64,000 bases of DNA from Rhizobium sp. FKY42 (GCF_005222835.1 NZ_STGA01000029.1:124001-188000), one strand, 5' to 3'. Positions 30,276 through 39,600 are shown, counted from the first letter of the stretch. The notes: generated by a model from the letters alone, not told the origin. Numbers and translations are program-made.

Positions 30276-30872
30276 ATGAAATTGCTTGTGTCTCCCACTT
30301 CCCCCTACTCCGCGAAATGCCGCATGGCGGCGCGCCATCTTGCACTCGGGGTCGAAGAAGTTCGTGTCGACACCAATGCCGAACCGCCGGAACTCATCGA
30401 TAACAACCCACTGGGCAAGATCCCGGTCCTGCTCCGCGAAGGCCAGAAGCCTGTTTACGATTCTGTTGCCATCATGCAATTCTTCAACCGCCAGTCTGGC
30501 GGCAAGCTCTATCCGCTAGATGCCGAGGCAAGAACCGAAGCGGAAGTGCTAGAGGCGCTGGCCGATGGCATCACGGATTGCCTGCTCGCCATCATCTATG
30601 AAGGTCGGTTCCGGCCCGAGGACAAGGTCGAGCAGTCCTGGATCGACAAGCAGTGGAGCAAGGTGACACGGGGCCTGGATTATCTCGAGGCCAACCTTGC
30701 GGTCGTTGGCGACAGCCTGCACGGCGGCCACTTCGCGCTGGCTGCACTGATTGGCTATCTTGATCTGCGCTTTGCTGGCAAATGGGCGGATGGCAGGCCG
30801 AAGCTTGCTTCGTGGCCAGAACAATTTTCGAAGCTGTTCCCTGAGTTCGCGAGTGTGAAACCCGCCGCCTGA
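30276..30872 (+). CDS. Glutathione S-transferase family protein
   Basis: 198 residues with the N-terminal thioredoxin fold (SPTSPYSAKCRMAA, a Ser/Cys active-site neighbourhood), the cis-Pro region NNPLGKIPVLL and the glutathione contact VYDSVAIMQF. AAGGA lies 6 bp before the start. It probably shares a transcript with the RNase T2 gene. Substrate unknown. Confidence 0.9.
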   Translation: MKLLVSPTSPYSAKCRMAARHLALGVEEVRVDTNAEPPELIDNNPLGKIPVLLREGQKPVYDSVAIMQFFNRQSGGKLYPLDAEARTEAEVLEALADGITDCLLAIIYEGRFRPEDKVEQSWIDKQWSKVTRGLDYLEANLAVVGDSLHGGHFALAALIGYLDLRFAGKWADGRPKLASWPEQFSKLFPEFASVKPAA

Positions 30873-30880
30873 TCACGGCT

Positions 30881-30916
30881 AAAAAAAAGCGGCCGAAGGT
30901 TTCCCTCCGACCGCTT
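30881..30916 (-). terminator. Rho-independent terminator of the Omp25/31 gene
   Basis: On the minus strand AAGCGGTCGGAGG pairs with CCTTCGGCCGCTT (13 bp with two G-U pairs, 4-nt loop) and is followed by eight T. It lies 20 bp past the omp stop. Confidence 0.92.
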
Positions 30917-30936
30917 CTTGATCCAGATTACGCGGA

Positions 30937-31578
30937 TCAGAACTTGACGCCGATACCAACCTTGACCGAGTGGTCGTCGAAGCCGCGCGAGAAGTTCGTG
31001 CCGCCGAGGTTGTAATCCTTGTCCTGGTAGTCCGTGTAACGATACTCAACGCGAGCGGTGATGTTCTTCGTTACCATGGTTTCGACGCCGGCACCGACCG
31101 TGTAGCCGAGAGCCGTGTTGCTGTCAGTACCGCTAGCGTTCGAGACTTCGTGGTCAGCAGCCGCCAGACCAGCTGTGCCGTAGATCATGAAGGGGTTCAG
31201 ATCGTAACCAACGCGAGCACGAACAGAGCCGTTCAGCTTTTCCTTGCCAACGGTGCCGTTGCCTGCAGCGCCCTTCTGACCGTTGTAGCCGAGGTCCGCT
31301 TCAGCACCGTATACGATCTGGCCGCTCTGCCAGTTGTAGCCACCGAATACGCCGCCGCCTGCGCCGTCAGCGTCGGTGTGGCTGGAGCCACCCTTGAACT
31401 TGCCCATGTCGTACGAGCCGTAACCACCGAGGTAGAAACCAGACCAGTTGCCCACAGGTGCTGCAGTTTCGACGGCAGCCGGTGCTTCCGGAACCTGGGT
31501 GACAGCATCAGCCGCATGGGCCGAAACAGCGATGAGGCCGGCGGCAGATGCCATGAGTGTCGCGATAAGAGTACGCAT
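30937..31578 (-). CDS. Outer-membrane beta-barrel protein, Omp25/Omp31 family
   Basis: 213 residues with a signal peptide of about 22 residues (cleaved after AHA). The mature part is an eight-strand-type barrel: NWSGFYLGGYGSYD, NWQSGQIVYGAEADLGYN, GSVRARVGYDLNPFMIYG, NITARVEYRYTDY and a C-terminal phenylalanine (VKVGIGVKF). This is the family of major Brucella surface proteins Omp25 and Omp31. AGGAG lies 8 bp before the start, and it has its own strong terminator, as expected for an abundant protein. The exact paralogue cannot be fixed by eye. Confidence 0.92.
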   Translation of the reverse strand: MRTLIATLMASAAGLIAVSAHAADAVTQVPEAPAAVETAAPVGNWSGFYLGGYGSYDMGKFKGGSSHTDADGAGGGVFGGYNWQSGQIVYGAEADLGYNGQKGAAGNGTVGKEKLNGSVRARVGYDLNPFMIYGTAGLAAADHEVSNASGTDSNTALGYTVGAGVETMVTKNITARVEYRYTDYQDKDYNLGGTNFSRGFDDHSVKVGIGVKF

Positions 31579-31947
31579 ACTTAATTCTCCTTTTCAGTGC
31601 CGTGAGGGAGAAGCTGCCTTTGTCTACAGCAGGCTTTTGGTTTCCCGTCGCGTTGACAGTGAAATTGGTGGGGAAATGAGGAATTGAAAGTACCGAAATG
31701 TGAATTGATTGTGGCAGAGCGATGGCTGAATCTGGATGTTGCTTGGATGCAACATGCATTTTATTAACCATAACGAAGTGTATACGTCAGATCTGCATAA
31801 GATCTATTATTCACAGGCGCGTGAATACATCAATAAATCCATGTATAATAAAATGAAGCCGCTTTCCCGATCTATCCGTAGGCATGCGCCGTAAAGCTCA
31901 ATTATGAATAAGCGTCAGTGAAAACTCATTAAAATGCGAGTGACCGC
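31579..31947. promoter_or_regulatory. 369-bp AT-rich divergent promoter region (omp / SDR-uvrC)
   Basis: Noticeably more AT-rich than flanking genes. Contains small dyads TGTTGC/GCAACA (31738-31755) and GATCT/AGATC (about 31790-31804). It must contain the promoters for the Omp25/31 gene and for the SDR-uvrC unit. The short frames here look non-coding. No specific regulator site is recognised. Confidence 0.5.
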
Positions 31948-32709
31948 GTGAACAAAAGACAAACCATACTTGTGACCGGCGGCGCCAGGCGCATGGGTCG
32001 CGCAATTTGCGAAGATCTTGCCCGTCACGGGCACGCCGTTGCGATCCACGCGAACTCCTCGCTCGCCGAAGCGGAAGCCCTTGCCGCAAAGCTTCGAGAT
32101 CAGGGATGCCAAGCCGTAGCTTTGCAGGCCGATCTGCTGGACGACCGGCAGACCGGAATGCTGATCAGCAGAGCTGCTGCGGAACTCGGCCCCCTTACCG
32201 GCCTTGTGAATAGTGCCTCGATATTCCTCAAGGATGAGCCGGATCGCTTCGAACCGGATATCTTCGACAAGCATTTTGCGATTCATGTCCGGGCTCCGTC
32301 CATTCTTTCGGCTGGTCTGCTGGCACAGTTGCCGGAGCGCGAGACCGGGCTCATCGTCAACATCATCGATCAGCGTGTCTGGAAGCTGACTCCTCAGTTC
32401 TACTCCTACACCCTTTCCAAGGCCGCACTGTGGACCGCGACCCAGACGCTTGCACAGGCCTATGCGCCGCGCATCCGTGTCAATGGTATTGGCCCCGGCC
32501 CCTCCTTCAAAAGCGAACGCCAGGCGGAAGAAGATTTCGCCAAGCAGATTGCCGGTCTGCCGTTGAAGCAAGGTCCGTCACAGGGTGAATTCGGTCGAAC
32601 GATCCGTTTTCTTTTTGACACTCCGTCCATCACGGGCCAAATGATAGCCTTGGATGGTGGCCAGCATCTGGCCTGGGAAACGCCTGATGTGGCGGAGATC
32701 ATTGAATGA
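31948..32709 (+). CDS. SDR oxidoreductase, pteridine-reductase-like (FolM/PTR1 type)
   Basis: 253 residues. Rossmann motif [11 protein letters not shown] and catalytic YSYTLSK. The usual catalytic serine position reads NIIDQRVW: an Asp replaces Ser, as in FolM and trypanosomatid PTR1. The variant TGGARRMG also resembles PTR1's TGAxxRxG. It therefore probably reduces dihydropterins with NADPH rather than a simple alcohol. The start is GTG 31948. Its stop overlaps the uvrC start (ATGA), so translation is coupled. Confidence 0.85.
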   Translation: MNKRQTILVTGGARRMGRAICEDLARHGHAVAIHANSSLAEAEALAAKLRDQGCQAVALQADLLDDRQTGMLISRAAAELGPLTGLVNSASIFLKDEPDRFEPDIFDKHFAIHVRAPSILSAGLLAQLPERETGLIVNIIDQRVWKLTPQFYSYTLSKAALWTATQTLAQAYAPRIRVNGIGPGPSFKSERQAEEDFAKQIAGLPLKQGPSQGEFGRTIRFLFDTPSITGQMIALDGGQHLAWETPDVAEIIE

Positions 32710-34742
32710 ATGGAACGAAACTGCCTGACGGCGGCGTTCTCTACGACGAATCAGATGACGATGAAGACGACGTAATCCAGCCGGAAGCGGAAGCGGCGTC
32801 ATCGCTGTCTGGCGTCCAGTGGAACGAGGGCTGGAAGAACGAGTCGGGCCTCAAGGGCGCCGACCTTATTGCCGAGTTCGTGAAGCATTTGCCAAACGCA
32901 CCGGGCGTTTATCGCATGTTCAACGAAGCAGGCGATGTGCTGTATGTGGGCAAGGCCCGCAGCCTGAAGAAGCGGGTCTCGAATTATGCGCAAGGTCGGG
33001 TTCATTCCAACCGTCTGTCGAAGATGGTGCGCGAAACCACGCAGATGGAGTTCGTGACCACCCGAACGGAAACTGAAGCCCTGCTTCTGGAAGCAAACCT
33101 CATCAAGCGGCTGCGCCCTCGCTTCAACGTTCTTTTGCGCGACGACAAAAGCTTTCCCTACATCATGATCACGGGCGATCATCGGGCACCGGCCATCTAC
33201 AAGCATCGCGGCGCGCGGGCCCGCAAGGGCGACTACTTCGGTCCGTTTGCCTCGGCCAGTGCGGTTGGTCGTACGATTAACTCCCTGCAGCGAGCCTTCC
33301 TGCTGCGAACCTGCACCGATAGCGTCTTTGAAAGCCGCACCCGTCCGTGTCTTCTGTTCCAGATCAAGCGCTGCTCCGGACCCTGCACGCATGAGATCAG
33401 CGATGCGGACTACGGGCTTCTGGTGCAGGAAGCGAAGGACTTCCTGTCCGGCAAGAGCCAGAGCGTCAAGGCGACCATCGCCAGCCAGATGGCAGAGGCC
33501 TCTGCCGATCTGGATTTCGAACGTGCCGCCGTCTATCGCGACCGGCTGGCGTCGCTCAGCCATGTTCAAAGCCATCAGGGCATCAACCCTGCTGGCGTTG
33601 AAGAAGCCGATGTCTTTGCGATTTATCACGAAGGCGGATTGACCTGCATTCAGGTCTTCTTCTTCCGGGCGGGCCAGAACTGGGGCAACCAGGCCTATTT
33701 CCCCAAGGCGGACCCGCAGCTTCACGGCTCGGAAGTTTTGAACGCCTTCCTTGCTCAGTTCTACGACGACAAGCCAGTTCCGCGTCAGATCCTTCTATCT
33801 GAAACGATCGACGAACAGACTCTGCTTGCGGACGCGCTGAGTGAGAAGGCCGGATACAAGGTCACCATCTCCGTGCCACAGCGCGGGGAGAAAAAGGATC
33901 TCAGCGACCATGTGCTTGCCAATGCGCGCGAAGCTCATGGACGCCGTCTCGCAGAAACGGCATCGCAAGAGCGGCTGCTGAAGGGTTTCGCGGAAACCTT
34001 TGCCCTGCCCTATGTGCCGCGCCGGATCGAGATCTACGATAACTCCCACATCATGGGTACGAATGCCGTGGGCGGCATGGTAGTTGCCGGACCGGAAGGC
34101 TTCGTCAAAAGCCAGTACCGCAAGTTCAATATCAAATCGACCGACATTACCCCCGGCGATGACTTTGGCATGATGCGCGAGGTGATGACACGGCGCTTCT
34201 CCCGTCTTCTGAAGGAGGAAGGTTTGCCGGATCGATCGAGCGCCCCTTCGCCGGAAGATGCGGCAGATGCTGGCTTCCCAGCATGGCCGGATGTCATCCT
34301 CATAGACGGCGGTCAGGGGCAGATGTCTGCGGTGCGCAAGATTCTCGATGAGCTTGGTATCAGGCAGGTCATCACGGCCATTGGCGTTGCCAAAGGCGTT
34401 GACCGCGACGCGGGGCGCGAACGATTCTTTGCCGATGACCGCAGTGATTTTTCATTACCGCCGCGGGATCCGGTCCTTTATTTCATCCAACGCCTTCGGG
34501 ACGAGGCTCACCGTTTTGCAATCGGCTCTCACAGGGCGCGTCGCAAGAAAGAGATGGTCAAAAATCCGCTCGACGAGATTTCAGGCATCGGACCATCGCG
34601 GAAGCGGGCTCTTCTACAGCATTTCGGAACCGCAAAAGCCGTCTCCCGGGCCGGAATAACCGATCTGATGACGGTGGAGGGAATTTCGGAGTCGGTCGCG
34701 AAACAGATCTACAATCACTTTCATGAAAATAGGTCAGGCTGA
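32706..34742 (+). CDS. uvrC: Excinuclease ABC subunit C
   Basis: 678 residues. Makes both incisions in nucleotide excision repair. Domains in order: GIY-YIG nuclease ([19 protein letters not shown] near residue 65), cysteine-containing linker ([16 protein letters not shown]), UVR motif (about 255-290), RNase H-like endonuclease ([11 protein letters not shown] with catalytic Asp), and a C-terminal helix-hairpin-helix ([17 protein letters not shown]). About 50 acidic residues precede the GIY domain. ATG 32706 overlaps the SDR stop; ATG 32710 is out of frame. Confidence 0.97.
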   Translation: MNGTKLPDGGVLYDESDDDEDDVIQPEAEAASSLSGVQWNEGWKNESGLKGADLIAEFVKHLPNAPGVYRMFNEAGDVLYVGKARSLKKRVSNYAQGRVHSNRLSKMVRETTQMEFVTTRTETEALLLEANLIKRLRPRFNVLLRDDKSFPYIMITGDHRAPAIYKHRGARARKGDYFGPFASASAVGRTINSLQRAFLLRTCTDSVFESRTRPCLLFQIKRCSGPCTHEISDADYGLLVQEAKDFLSGKSQSVKATIASQMAEASADLDFERAAVYRDRLASLSHVQSHQGINPAGVEEADVFAIYHEGGLTCIQVFFFRAGQNWGNQAYFPKADPQLHGSEVLNAFLAQFYDDKPVPRQILLSETIDEQTLLADALSEKAGYKVTISVPQRGEKKDLSDHVLANAREAHGRRLAETASQERLLKGFAETFALPYVPRRIEIYDNSHIMGTNAVGGMVVAGPEGFVKSQYRKFNIKSTDITPGDDFGMMREVMTRRFSRLLKEEGLPDRSSAPSPEDAADAGFPAWPDVILIDGGQGQMSAVRKILDELGIRQVITAIGVAKGVDRDAGRERFFADDRSDFSLPPRDPVLYFIQRLRDEAHRFAIGSHRARRKKEMVKNPLDEISGIGPSRKRALLQHFGTAKAVSRAGITDLMTVEGISESVAKQIYNHFHENRSG

Positions 34743-34833
34743 GTTTGGACCGATACGCTCAACTCAAGAATTTTGGGTTGACGCTTTAAGTCCGAAGCAT
34801 CACTTAAAGGCAATTGCAACTGACAGGTTGACC

Positions 34834-35421
34834 ATGGCATCGCGCGCACTGAACATTCCCAATCTTCTGACCTATGCGCGTATCGTAGCCGTACCGGTCG
34901 TCGTGGCGTGCTTTTTTGTCGAGGGGCGCCTCGAAAGCTCCGATGTGGCGCGTTGGACCGCTCTCGCAATCTTCGTTGTTGCCTCAATTACAGACTATCT
35001 CGACGGTTATCTGGCGCGTATCTGGAACCAGACGTCAAATATCGGGCGCATGCTGGATCCGATTGCCGACAAACTGCTGGTTGCTTCCGTCCTTTTGCTG
35101 ATGGCAGCGGATGGCACGATTGCGGGTTGGTCACTGTGGGCGGCTATAACCATTCTCTGCCGGGAAATTCTGGTGTCGGGCCTGCGGGAATATCTGGCCG
35201 CACTGAAGGTCGCCGTGCCTGTCACACGCATTGCCAAGTGGAAAACGACCTTGCAGATGGTCTCTATCGCCTTCCTGCTGGCAGGCGATGCCGGTGACAA
35301 GGTTCTGCCCTACACAACCGAGATCGGACGCGCCTTCCTGTGGATCGCGGCCATTCTCACGATCTACACCGGCTATGATTATTTCCGTGCTGGCCTCAAG
35401 CATGTGGTGGAAGAAGAATGA
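34834..35421 (+). CDS. pgsA: CDP-diacylglycerol-glycerol-3-phosphate 3-phosphatidyltransferase
   Basis: 195-residue inner-membrane enzyme making phosphatidylglycerol phosphate. The CDP-alcohol phosphotransferase signature DYLDGYLARIWNQTSNIG then RMLDPIADK has all the catalytic aspartates. ATG 34834 gives the normal MASRALNIPNLLTYARI start; the frame opens back into uvrC. Its stop overlaps the moaD start (ATGA). Confidence 0.95.
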   Translation: MASRALNIPNLLTYARIVAVPVVVACFFVEGRLESSDVARWTALAIFVVASITDYLDGYLARIWNQTSNIGRMLDPIADKLLVASVLLLMAADGTIAGWSLWAAITILCREILVSGLREYLAALKVAVPVTRIAKWKTTLQMVSIAFLLAGDAGDKVLPYTTEIGRAFLWIAAILTIYTGYDYFRAGLKHVVEEE

Positions 35422-35675
35422 AGGTGAAGCTCGTCTATTTTGCCTGGGTTCGGGAGCGGATTGACAAGCCGGAAGAGGAAATCGAGGTTCCGGAAACAGT
35501 CGTGACAGGTCGTGATCTGTTGAATCACCTGAAGACCTTGGGCGAAGAATACGAAGCAGCACTTCAGTATCCGGACGTCATCCGCCTCGCCATCAATCAG
35601 GAACACGTCGACCACGACGAACCGATCACCGGCGCACGCGAAATCGGCATATTCCCACCGATGACGGGTGGATAA
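35418..35675 (+). CDS. moaD: Molybdopterin synthase sulfur-carrier subunit
   Basis: 85-residue ubiquitin-like protein ending in the diagnostic Gly-Gly (FPPMTGG), which is thiocarboxylated to donate sulfur for molybdopterin. Coupled to pgsA upstream (ATGA) and directly followed by moaE, its partner. The molybdenum cofactor made here would serve the molybdopterin oxidoreductase at 26431. Confidence 0.95.
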   Translation: MKVKLVYFAWVRERIDKPEEEIEVPETVVTGRDLLNHLKTLGEEYEAALQYPDVIRLAINQEHVDHDEPITGAREIGIFPPMTGG

Positions 35676-35679
35676 GAAA

Positions 35680-36150
35680 ATGGTGGCACTGAAGCCCTTA
35701 ATCCGTGTCCAGCGCGAAGATTTCGACCTGAAAACCGAGATCGCGACATTGACAGAAGGGCGACAGGACATTGGTGCCGTCGTGACGTTCACCGGCCTCT
35801 GCCGCGATGAAGGCGGAAGTCTGAACGCTCTTGAACTGGAGCACTACCCCGGCATGGCGGAAGCGGAAATGGCCCGCATCGCCGAACTGGCAATCGCACG
35901 CTTTTCCCTTCTCGGCCTCTCAGCCGTCCATCGCTACGGCAAGATAGCACCCGGTGAGAATATCGTGCTTGTCATTGCAGCCGCATCCCATCGGCAGGCA
36001 GCCTTCGACGGCGCGAATTTTGTCATGGATTTTCTAAAGACGGCAGCTCCCTTCTGGAAGAAGGAGCACCTTGCGAATGGCTCTACGGGCAACTGGGTCG
36101 TGGCCAAGGATGCCGATGACGCCGCGCGCGACAAATGGCTTAAACCATAG
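35680..36150 (+). CDS. moaE: Molybdopterin synthase catalytic subunit
   Basis: 156 residues; converts precursor Z to molybdopterin with thiocarboxylated MoaD. Family motifs: VVTFTGLCRDEGG, LELEHYPGMAE, VHRYGKIAPGENIV and the catalytic lysine region FWKKEHLANG. ATG 35680 was chosen over a GTG at 35668 that overlaps moaD. The last 11 bp overlap the 3' end of the convergent permease gene. Confidence 0.95.
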   Translation: MVALKPLIRVQREDFDLKTEIATLTEGRQDIGAVVTFTGLCRDEGGSLNALELEHYPGMAEAEMARIAELAIARFSLLGLSAVHRYGKIAPGENIVLVIAAASHRQAAFDGANFVMDFLKTAAPFWKKEHLANGSTGNWVVAKDADDAARDKWLKP

Positions 36151-37036
36151 GCTTTTGCTGACGCGTCATTACCAGAAGCAGAGCGAGCAGGGAAATCAGG
36201 GCCGCATCCCGCCAGGCCAATGGTGCAAAGGCACTCCAGAAGGTTTCACCAAAGGCAAAGACGGCAGCACCCACTGCTGAACGCCACGGGTGAAGATGTC
36301 CGCCCGCGGCGGAAATCAGAACAATCTTCAGCCCGAATATCAATCCGGCACCGAAGCCCATCGTTCCATAATGCATGGTGGCCAGAACGCCACCCAGTCC
36401 CGCCAGTAGCGCGCTCAACGCATAGGTTTGTGTACACATCGCCTGGGAGTTCACGCCGCACATTTCCGCCGCCAGCCTGTCCTGCGACACGGCCCTCCAG
36501 TTTCGACCCCATTGTGAGAGCGCCACAAATGCGGCTGCCGACACGAGCAGCACCAGCACTGTGGCGGTGTTTGCCAGTTGCAACACGGTCAATGCCACGG
36601 GCGACCGGAGTTTTGGCAGAACGGCAATGCTTTGGTTGAGAAAGGGCGGCAGCCAGAGTTCCTGTGTTCCAGAGGCAAGCCGCGCGCTCTCCATCAACAC
36701 CAGCAAAAGCCCAAGTGACGCGACCGTGAAGGCATTCGGAGAAACCGCCGAGAGTGGCGCTGCGATCCGATGACCTATGATAACGCCCAATGGCAGGACG
36801 ACGAGGAGCGTTAGAACGGCTCCGACGGACAGCGACGCGGTAAAGGTCAGGAACAGGATGTTCCATCCGGCATGGGCCCCAAGCAGGAATGCATGACCGG
36901 AAAAGGCGAACAGCGCGCCGTAGGTGAGATCTGCCCGTTTGGTCAGAGCAAAAGACAGGGCGTAGCCGAATGCAAGGAGCGCATAGAGCGCGGACAGCGG
37001 CACCGCGTTTGCAAATTGTTGAAGCGCGTAGTCCAT
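36140..37036 (-). CDS. Orphan LivH-type branched-chain amino acid ABC permease
   Basis: 298-residue integral membrane protein with about eight hydrophobic segments and the LivH core (LLAFGYALSFALTKRADLTYG, and a loop RAVSQDRLAAEMCGVN resembling the family's EAA-like coupling motif). Such permeases normally work as a LivH-LivM pair with two ATPases and a binding protein, none of which are in this window. The gene is divergent from a CGNR regulator with a 34-bp dyad between them. It may pair with distant subunits or be a relict. Confidence 0.85.
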   Translation of the reverse strand: MDYALQQFANAVPLSALYALLAFGYALSFALTKRADLTYGALFAFSGHAFLLGAHAGWNILFLTFTASLSVGAVLTLLVVLPLGVIIGHRIAAPLSAVSPNAFTVASLGLLLVLMESARLASGTQELWLPPFLNQSIAVLPKLRSPVALTVLQLANTATVLVLLVSAAAFVALSQWGRNWRAVSQDRLAAEMCGVNSQAMCTQTYALSALLAGLGGVLATMHYGTMGFGAGLIFGLKIVLISAAGGHLHPWRSAVGAAVFAFGETFWSAFAPLAWRDAALISLLALLLVMTRQQKPMV

Positions 37037-37057
37037 GCCCGTCCTCCAGGTTCAAAG

Positions 37058-37091
37058 ATATAACTGGTAAAATTGCTTTTGCCAGTTATAT
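37058..37091. promoter_or_regulatory. Large dyad operator between the LivH-type and CGNR genes
   Basis: Perfect 10-bp arms ATATAACTGG (37058-37067) and CCAGTTATAT (37082-37091). The inner AAAA/TTTT extends the symmetry with one mismatch. It fills most of the 62 bp between the two start codons and ends 7 bp before the CGNR start, so a bound protein would control both promoters. Confidence 0.75.
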
Positions 37092-37098
37092 TTCCGCT

Positions 37099-37650
37099 AT
37101 GAGTTTTTCTTGGACACCCCATCGTTTCGTCGGTGGCGCCCTGGCACTGGATGTTGCCAACAGTGTCATTCTGCGCATGGACCCCGCACGCAGCGTGGAT
37201 CGCTTCGCTGTGCCAGAGCAATTGGCGGGTTTTGCGGACGCAGCCAGCCTGCTTTCCGCAGAGCGAGACAGTTGGGAGCAGTTGCGACCGGTTCAATCGG
37301 GGAATGAGCAGACCTTTCTGACATTCCGCGAGGCGGTTGACCGCCACTTCCGCAGCCTCGCGACGGGTACGTGCGACTCGCTTTTGCTCTCCGACCTGCT
37401 GGATCACGGTGCGAAGCTGTTGCGCAGCAACCCCAACGCCGGTTGCCTGGAAGCTGAAACTGTTCATTCAGCCCTGCGGCTGCTCAACCTTCCTGATCCG
37501 CAACGTCTGAAGATCTGCGGTCATTGCGGCTGGCTTTTCCTTGACCGCAGCAAGAACAAGAGCCGCTTCTGGTGCGACATGGCGGTCTGCGGCAACCGTA
37601 CAAAGGCCAGCCGCCATTATCGGCGCAAAAAGTCTGGAGATCTGGAATGA
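37099..37650 (+). CDS. CGNR zinc-finger regulator (ABATE-domain type)
   Basis: 183 residues. A helical N-terminal ABATE-like domain is followed by the C-terminal zinc finger, with cysteines in CGHCGWLFLDRSKN and then WCDMAVCGNRTKASRHYRR. These proteins are putative transcription regulators, usually auto-regulating and adjacent to a transporter. ATG 37099 avoids overlap with the divergent permease; no ribosome binding site is clear because the operator occupies that position. Its stop overlaps the lipoprotein start (ATGA). Confidence 0.9.
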   Translation: MSFSWTPHRFVGGALALDVANSVILRMDPARSVDRFAVPEQLAGFADAASLLSAERDSWEQLRPVQSGNEQTFLTFREAVDRHFRSLATGTCDSLLLSDLLDHGAKLLRSNPNAGCLEAETVHSALRLLNLPDPQRLKICGHCGWLFLDRSKNKSRFWCDMAVCGNRTKASRHYRRKKSGDLE

Positions 37651-38150
37651 TCCGAAAGATGACCGCCTTATGCTTCGCACTGGCTCTGCTGCCGGCTTGC
37701 CAGCGAGAGACGGAAGACAAAATAGCCGAGTTCAGCGGTCATATTTTCGTTTTCAACTACCGGCTTTCGAAGGCGAACTATGTCGTTACTCTCAGGCCTC
37801 TGGAACAGCCGTTAAGGGCGGGAGTTGCAACGGCCTATTTCGACAACCCGCGCGGTGGCGATCCCCTCGTAACTCGCCAAACACTGTATCCCAACATGAC
37901 GAAGATCGTTCTGGAAAGCCCCGACCTCCAATGCGTCAAGGAAGGCAAGACATACCACGTCAGGGTGGAGATCGCGGATTCGGAGGGGAAGGCTCGCCAG
38001 GCACTCGAAACCGATGTCATCGCAACTATCGATCAGAGCGTCCTTCCGGCCAATTCCTTGGTGGTTGGACCGGCCTATGACCTCAATCCGAAGGTGTTCA
38101 AGCCGTATGACAATGTCGATCTTTCGCCCATACAGGGATGTCCTGCCTAG
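37647..38150 (+). CDS. Lipoprotein of unknown function coupled to the CGNR gene
   Basis: 167 residues with a lipoprotein signal: MIRKMTALCFALALLPAC, lipobox LPAC with Cys at residue 18. The mature part is beta-rich with two further cysteines (LQCVKEG and the C-terminal IQGCPA) that could form a disulfide. No family recognised. Start ATG 37647 overlaps the CGNR stop, so the pair is translationally coupled and probably under the same operator. Confidence 0.72.
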   Translation: MIRKMTALCFALALLPACQRETEDKIAEFSGHIFVFNYRLSKANYVVTLRPLEQPLRAGVATAYFDNPRGGDPLVTRQTLYPNMTKIVLESPDLQCVKEGKTYHVRVEIADSEGKARQALETDVIATIDQSVLPANSLVVGPAYDLNPKVFKPYDNVDLSPIQGCPA

Positions 38151-38232
38151 GGTTTGGTGAAGAGATCACCTTGTCTCGTTACAAGCTTCCCGATACATCA
38201 TATCCATAGATGAAGGGGAGCGATGCATCACA

Positions 38233-39114
38233 ATGTTTGAAGGTTTGTCCGCATTTCCAACCACGCCGACCAATGCTGACGGAGAGGTCGATAGCGCCGC
38301 TTTGACCCGCGTCCTGGACCGACTGGCGGAGGCGAAAGTAGGGTCAATCGGATTGCTCGGCAGCACCGGTGCCTACGCTTACCTTGCCCGCGAAGAGAGA
38401 CGCCGTGCGGTTGAGGTTGCGAAGGAAACCATTGGTAAGCGCGTTCCGCTTCTCGTCGGCGTGGGAGCATTGCGGACAGATCATTCCCAACAGTTGGCAC
38501 GAGATGCGGAGGCGGCGGGAGCCGATTCGCTCTTGCTGGCGCCGGTCTCTTATGCGCCCCTCACGCAGGAAGAGGTTTATCAGCATTTCGTTTCGGTATC
38601 GAATGCGACCGGTCTGCCAATCGTGATCTACAACAACCCGACAACGACGAGATTTCAGTTCAGCCCAGACCTCATCCAGAGGCTGGCGTCCGTTCGCAAC
38701 ATAACGGCCATCAAAATGCCGCTGCCGGGTGAGACCTCTTTCGCAGATGAAATCAAGGGCTTGCGCGCGATTGCTCCATCCGGCTTCAGCATAGGCTACA
38801 GCGGAGACTGGGGTGCGGCGGATGCCCTGCTGGCCGGCGCCGATGCATGGTATAGTGTTGTCGCAGGTCTCCTCCCGAAGCCAGCGCTGGCTTTGACACG
38901 GGCTGCGTTCGCAGGAAACCAAGCCGAGGCAGAGCGGCTGAATGCGTTGTTCGAGCCCCTATGGTCGCTGTTCAAGGAGTTTGGCAGCTTCCGCGTCATG
39001 TACGCCATCGGCTCGCTGCTCGGTCTGTTTGAGGCAGAGCCTCCACGCCCCGTACTGCCCGTTCCCGCAAGCGCCAGACCTCGCATCGAGGCGGCACTCG
39101 ACGGCTTGCGCTAA
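38233..39114 (+). CDS. Dihydrodipicolinate synthase / N-acetylneuraminate lyase family aldolase
   Basis: 293-residue TIM-barrel class I aldolase. The Schiff-base lysine is in ITAIKMPLPG and the catalytic tyrosine in VIYNNPTTT. The substrate loop GSTGAYAYL differs from the GTTGES/A of true DapA, so it is probably not the lysine-pathway enzyme but a catabolic keto-acid aldolase of unknown substrate. It stands alone; a weak GAGAAG-like ribosome binding site is displaced upstream. Confidence 0.87.
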   Translation: MFEGLSAFPTTPTNADGEVDSAALTRVLDRLAEAKVGSIGLLGSTGAYAYLAREERRRAVEVAKETIGKRVPLLVGVGALRTDHSQQLARDAEAAGADSLLLAPVSYAPLTQEEVYQHFVSVSNATGLPIVIYNNPTTTRFQFSPDLIQRLASVRNITAIKMPLPGETSFADEIKGLRAIAPSGFSIGYSGDWGAADALLAGADAWYSVVAGLLPKPALALTRAAFAGNQAEAERLNALFEPLWSLFKEFGSFRVMYAIGSLLGLFEAEPPRPVLPVPASARPRIEAALDGLR

Positions 39115-39120
39115 ATATGA

Positions 39121-39152
39121 AAAGCCGCCCGCGATATCTCGCGGACGGCTTT
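39121..39152 (-). terminator. Terminator of ndk (possibly bidirectional)
   Basis: 14-bp stem AAAGCCGCCCGCGA (39121-39134) with TCGCGGACGGCTTT (39139-39152), one mismatch, 4-nt loop. On the minus strand it continues into TTTTCATATTT, 26 bp past ndk. It also lies just after the plus-strand aldolase gene. Confidence 0.8.
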
Positions 39153-39177
39153 GAAATTCGCTTTTCAGTTCGGTTGA

Positions 39178-39600
39178 TCAGCCGACGATTTCGGTTTCAG
39201 CGAACCAGTAAGCGATTTCCTGAGCGGCTGTTTCCGGGGCATCGGAGCCGTGAACCGAGTTCTCACCGATGGAGAGAGCGAAGGTCTTGCGGATGGTGCC
39301 TTCAGCAGCCTGAGCCGGGTTGGTTGCACCCATGATTTCGCGGTTCTTCAGGATCGCGTTCTCGCCTTCCAGAACCTGAACGACCGTCGGGCCGGAGGTC
39401 ATGCCTTCGACGAGTTCACCGAAGAAAGGACGTTCCTTGTGAACAGCGTAGAAGCCTTCAGCTTCGCGCTTGCTCATCCAGACGCGCTTGGAAGCAATGA
39501 CGCGCAGGCCATTTTCTTCGAAAACCTTGGTGATAGCGCCCGTCAGGTTACGCTTGGTTGCGTCCGGCTTGATCATGGAGAAGGTGCGTTCAATCGCCAT
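39178..39600 (-). CDS. ndk: Nucleoside diphosphate kinase
   Basis: 140 residues. Equilibrates (d)NTP pools by a phosphohistidine mechanism; the active-site histidine is in [10 protein letters not shown], the N-terminus [15 protein letters not shown] and the Kpn-loop region are normal. ATG 39600 gives the standard N-terminus with GAGGAA upstream; the frame opens further back without homology. Confidence 0.97.
   Translation of the reverse strand: MAIERTFSMIKPDATKRNLTGAITKVFEENGLRVIASKRVWMSKREAEGFYAVHKERPFFGELVEGMTSGPTVVQVLEGENAILKNREIMGATNPAQAAEGTIRKTFALSIGENSVHGSDAPETAAQEIAYWFAETEIVG

Noticed and set aside
30881..30888. Run of eight A as a possible phase-variable tract
   Set aside because: It is the T tail of a terminator on the other strand, outside any coding or promoter region.
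31508..31771. 87-residue open frame upstream of the omp gene
   Set aside because: Overlaps the omp start on the same strand, no ribosome binding site and no recognisable sequence.
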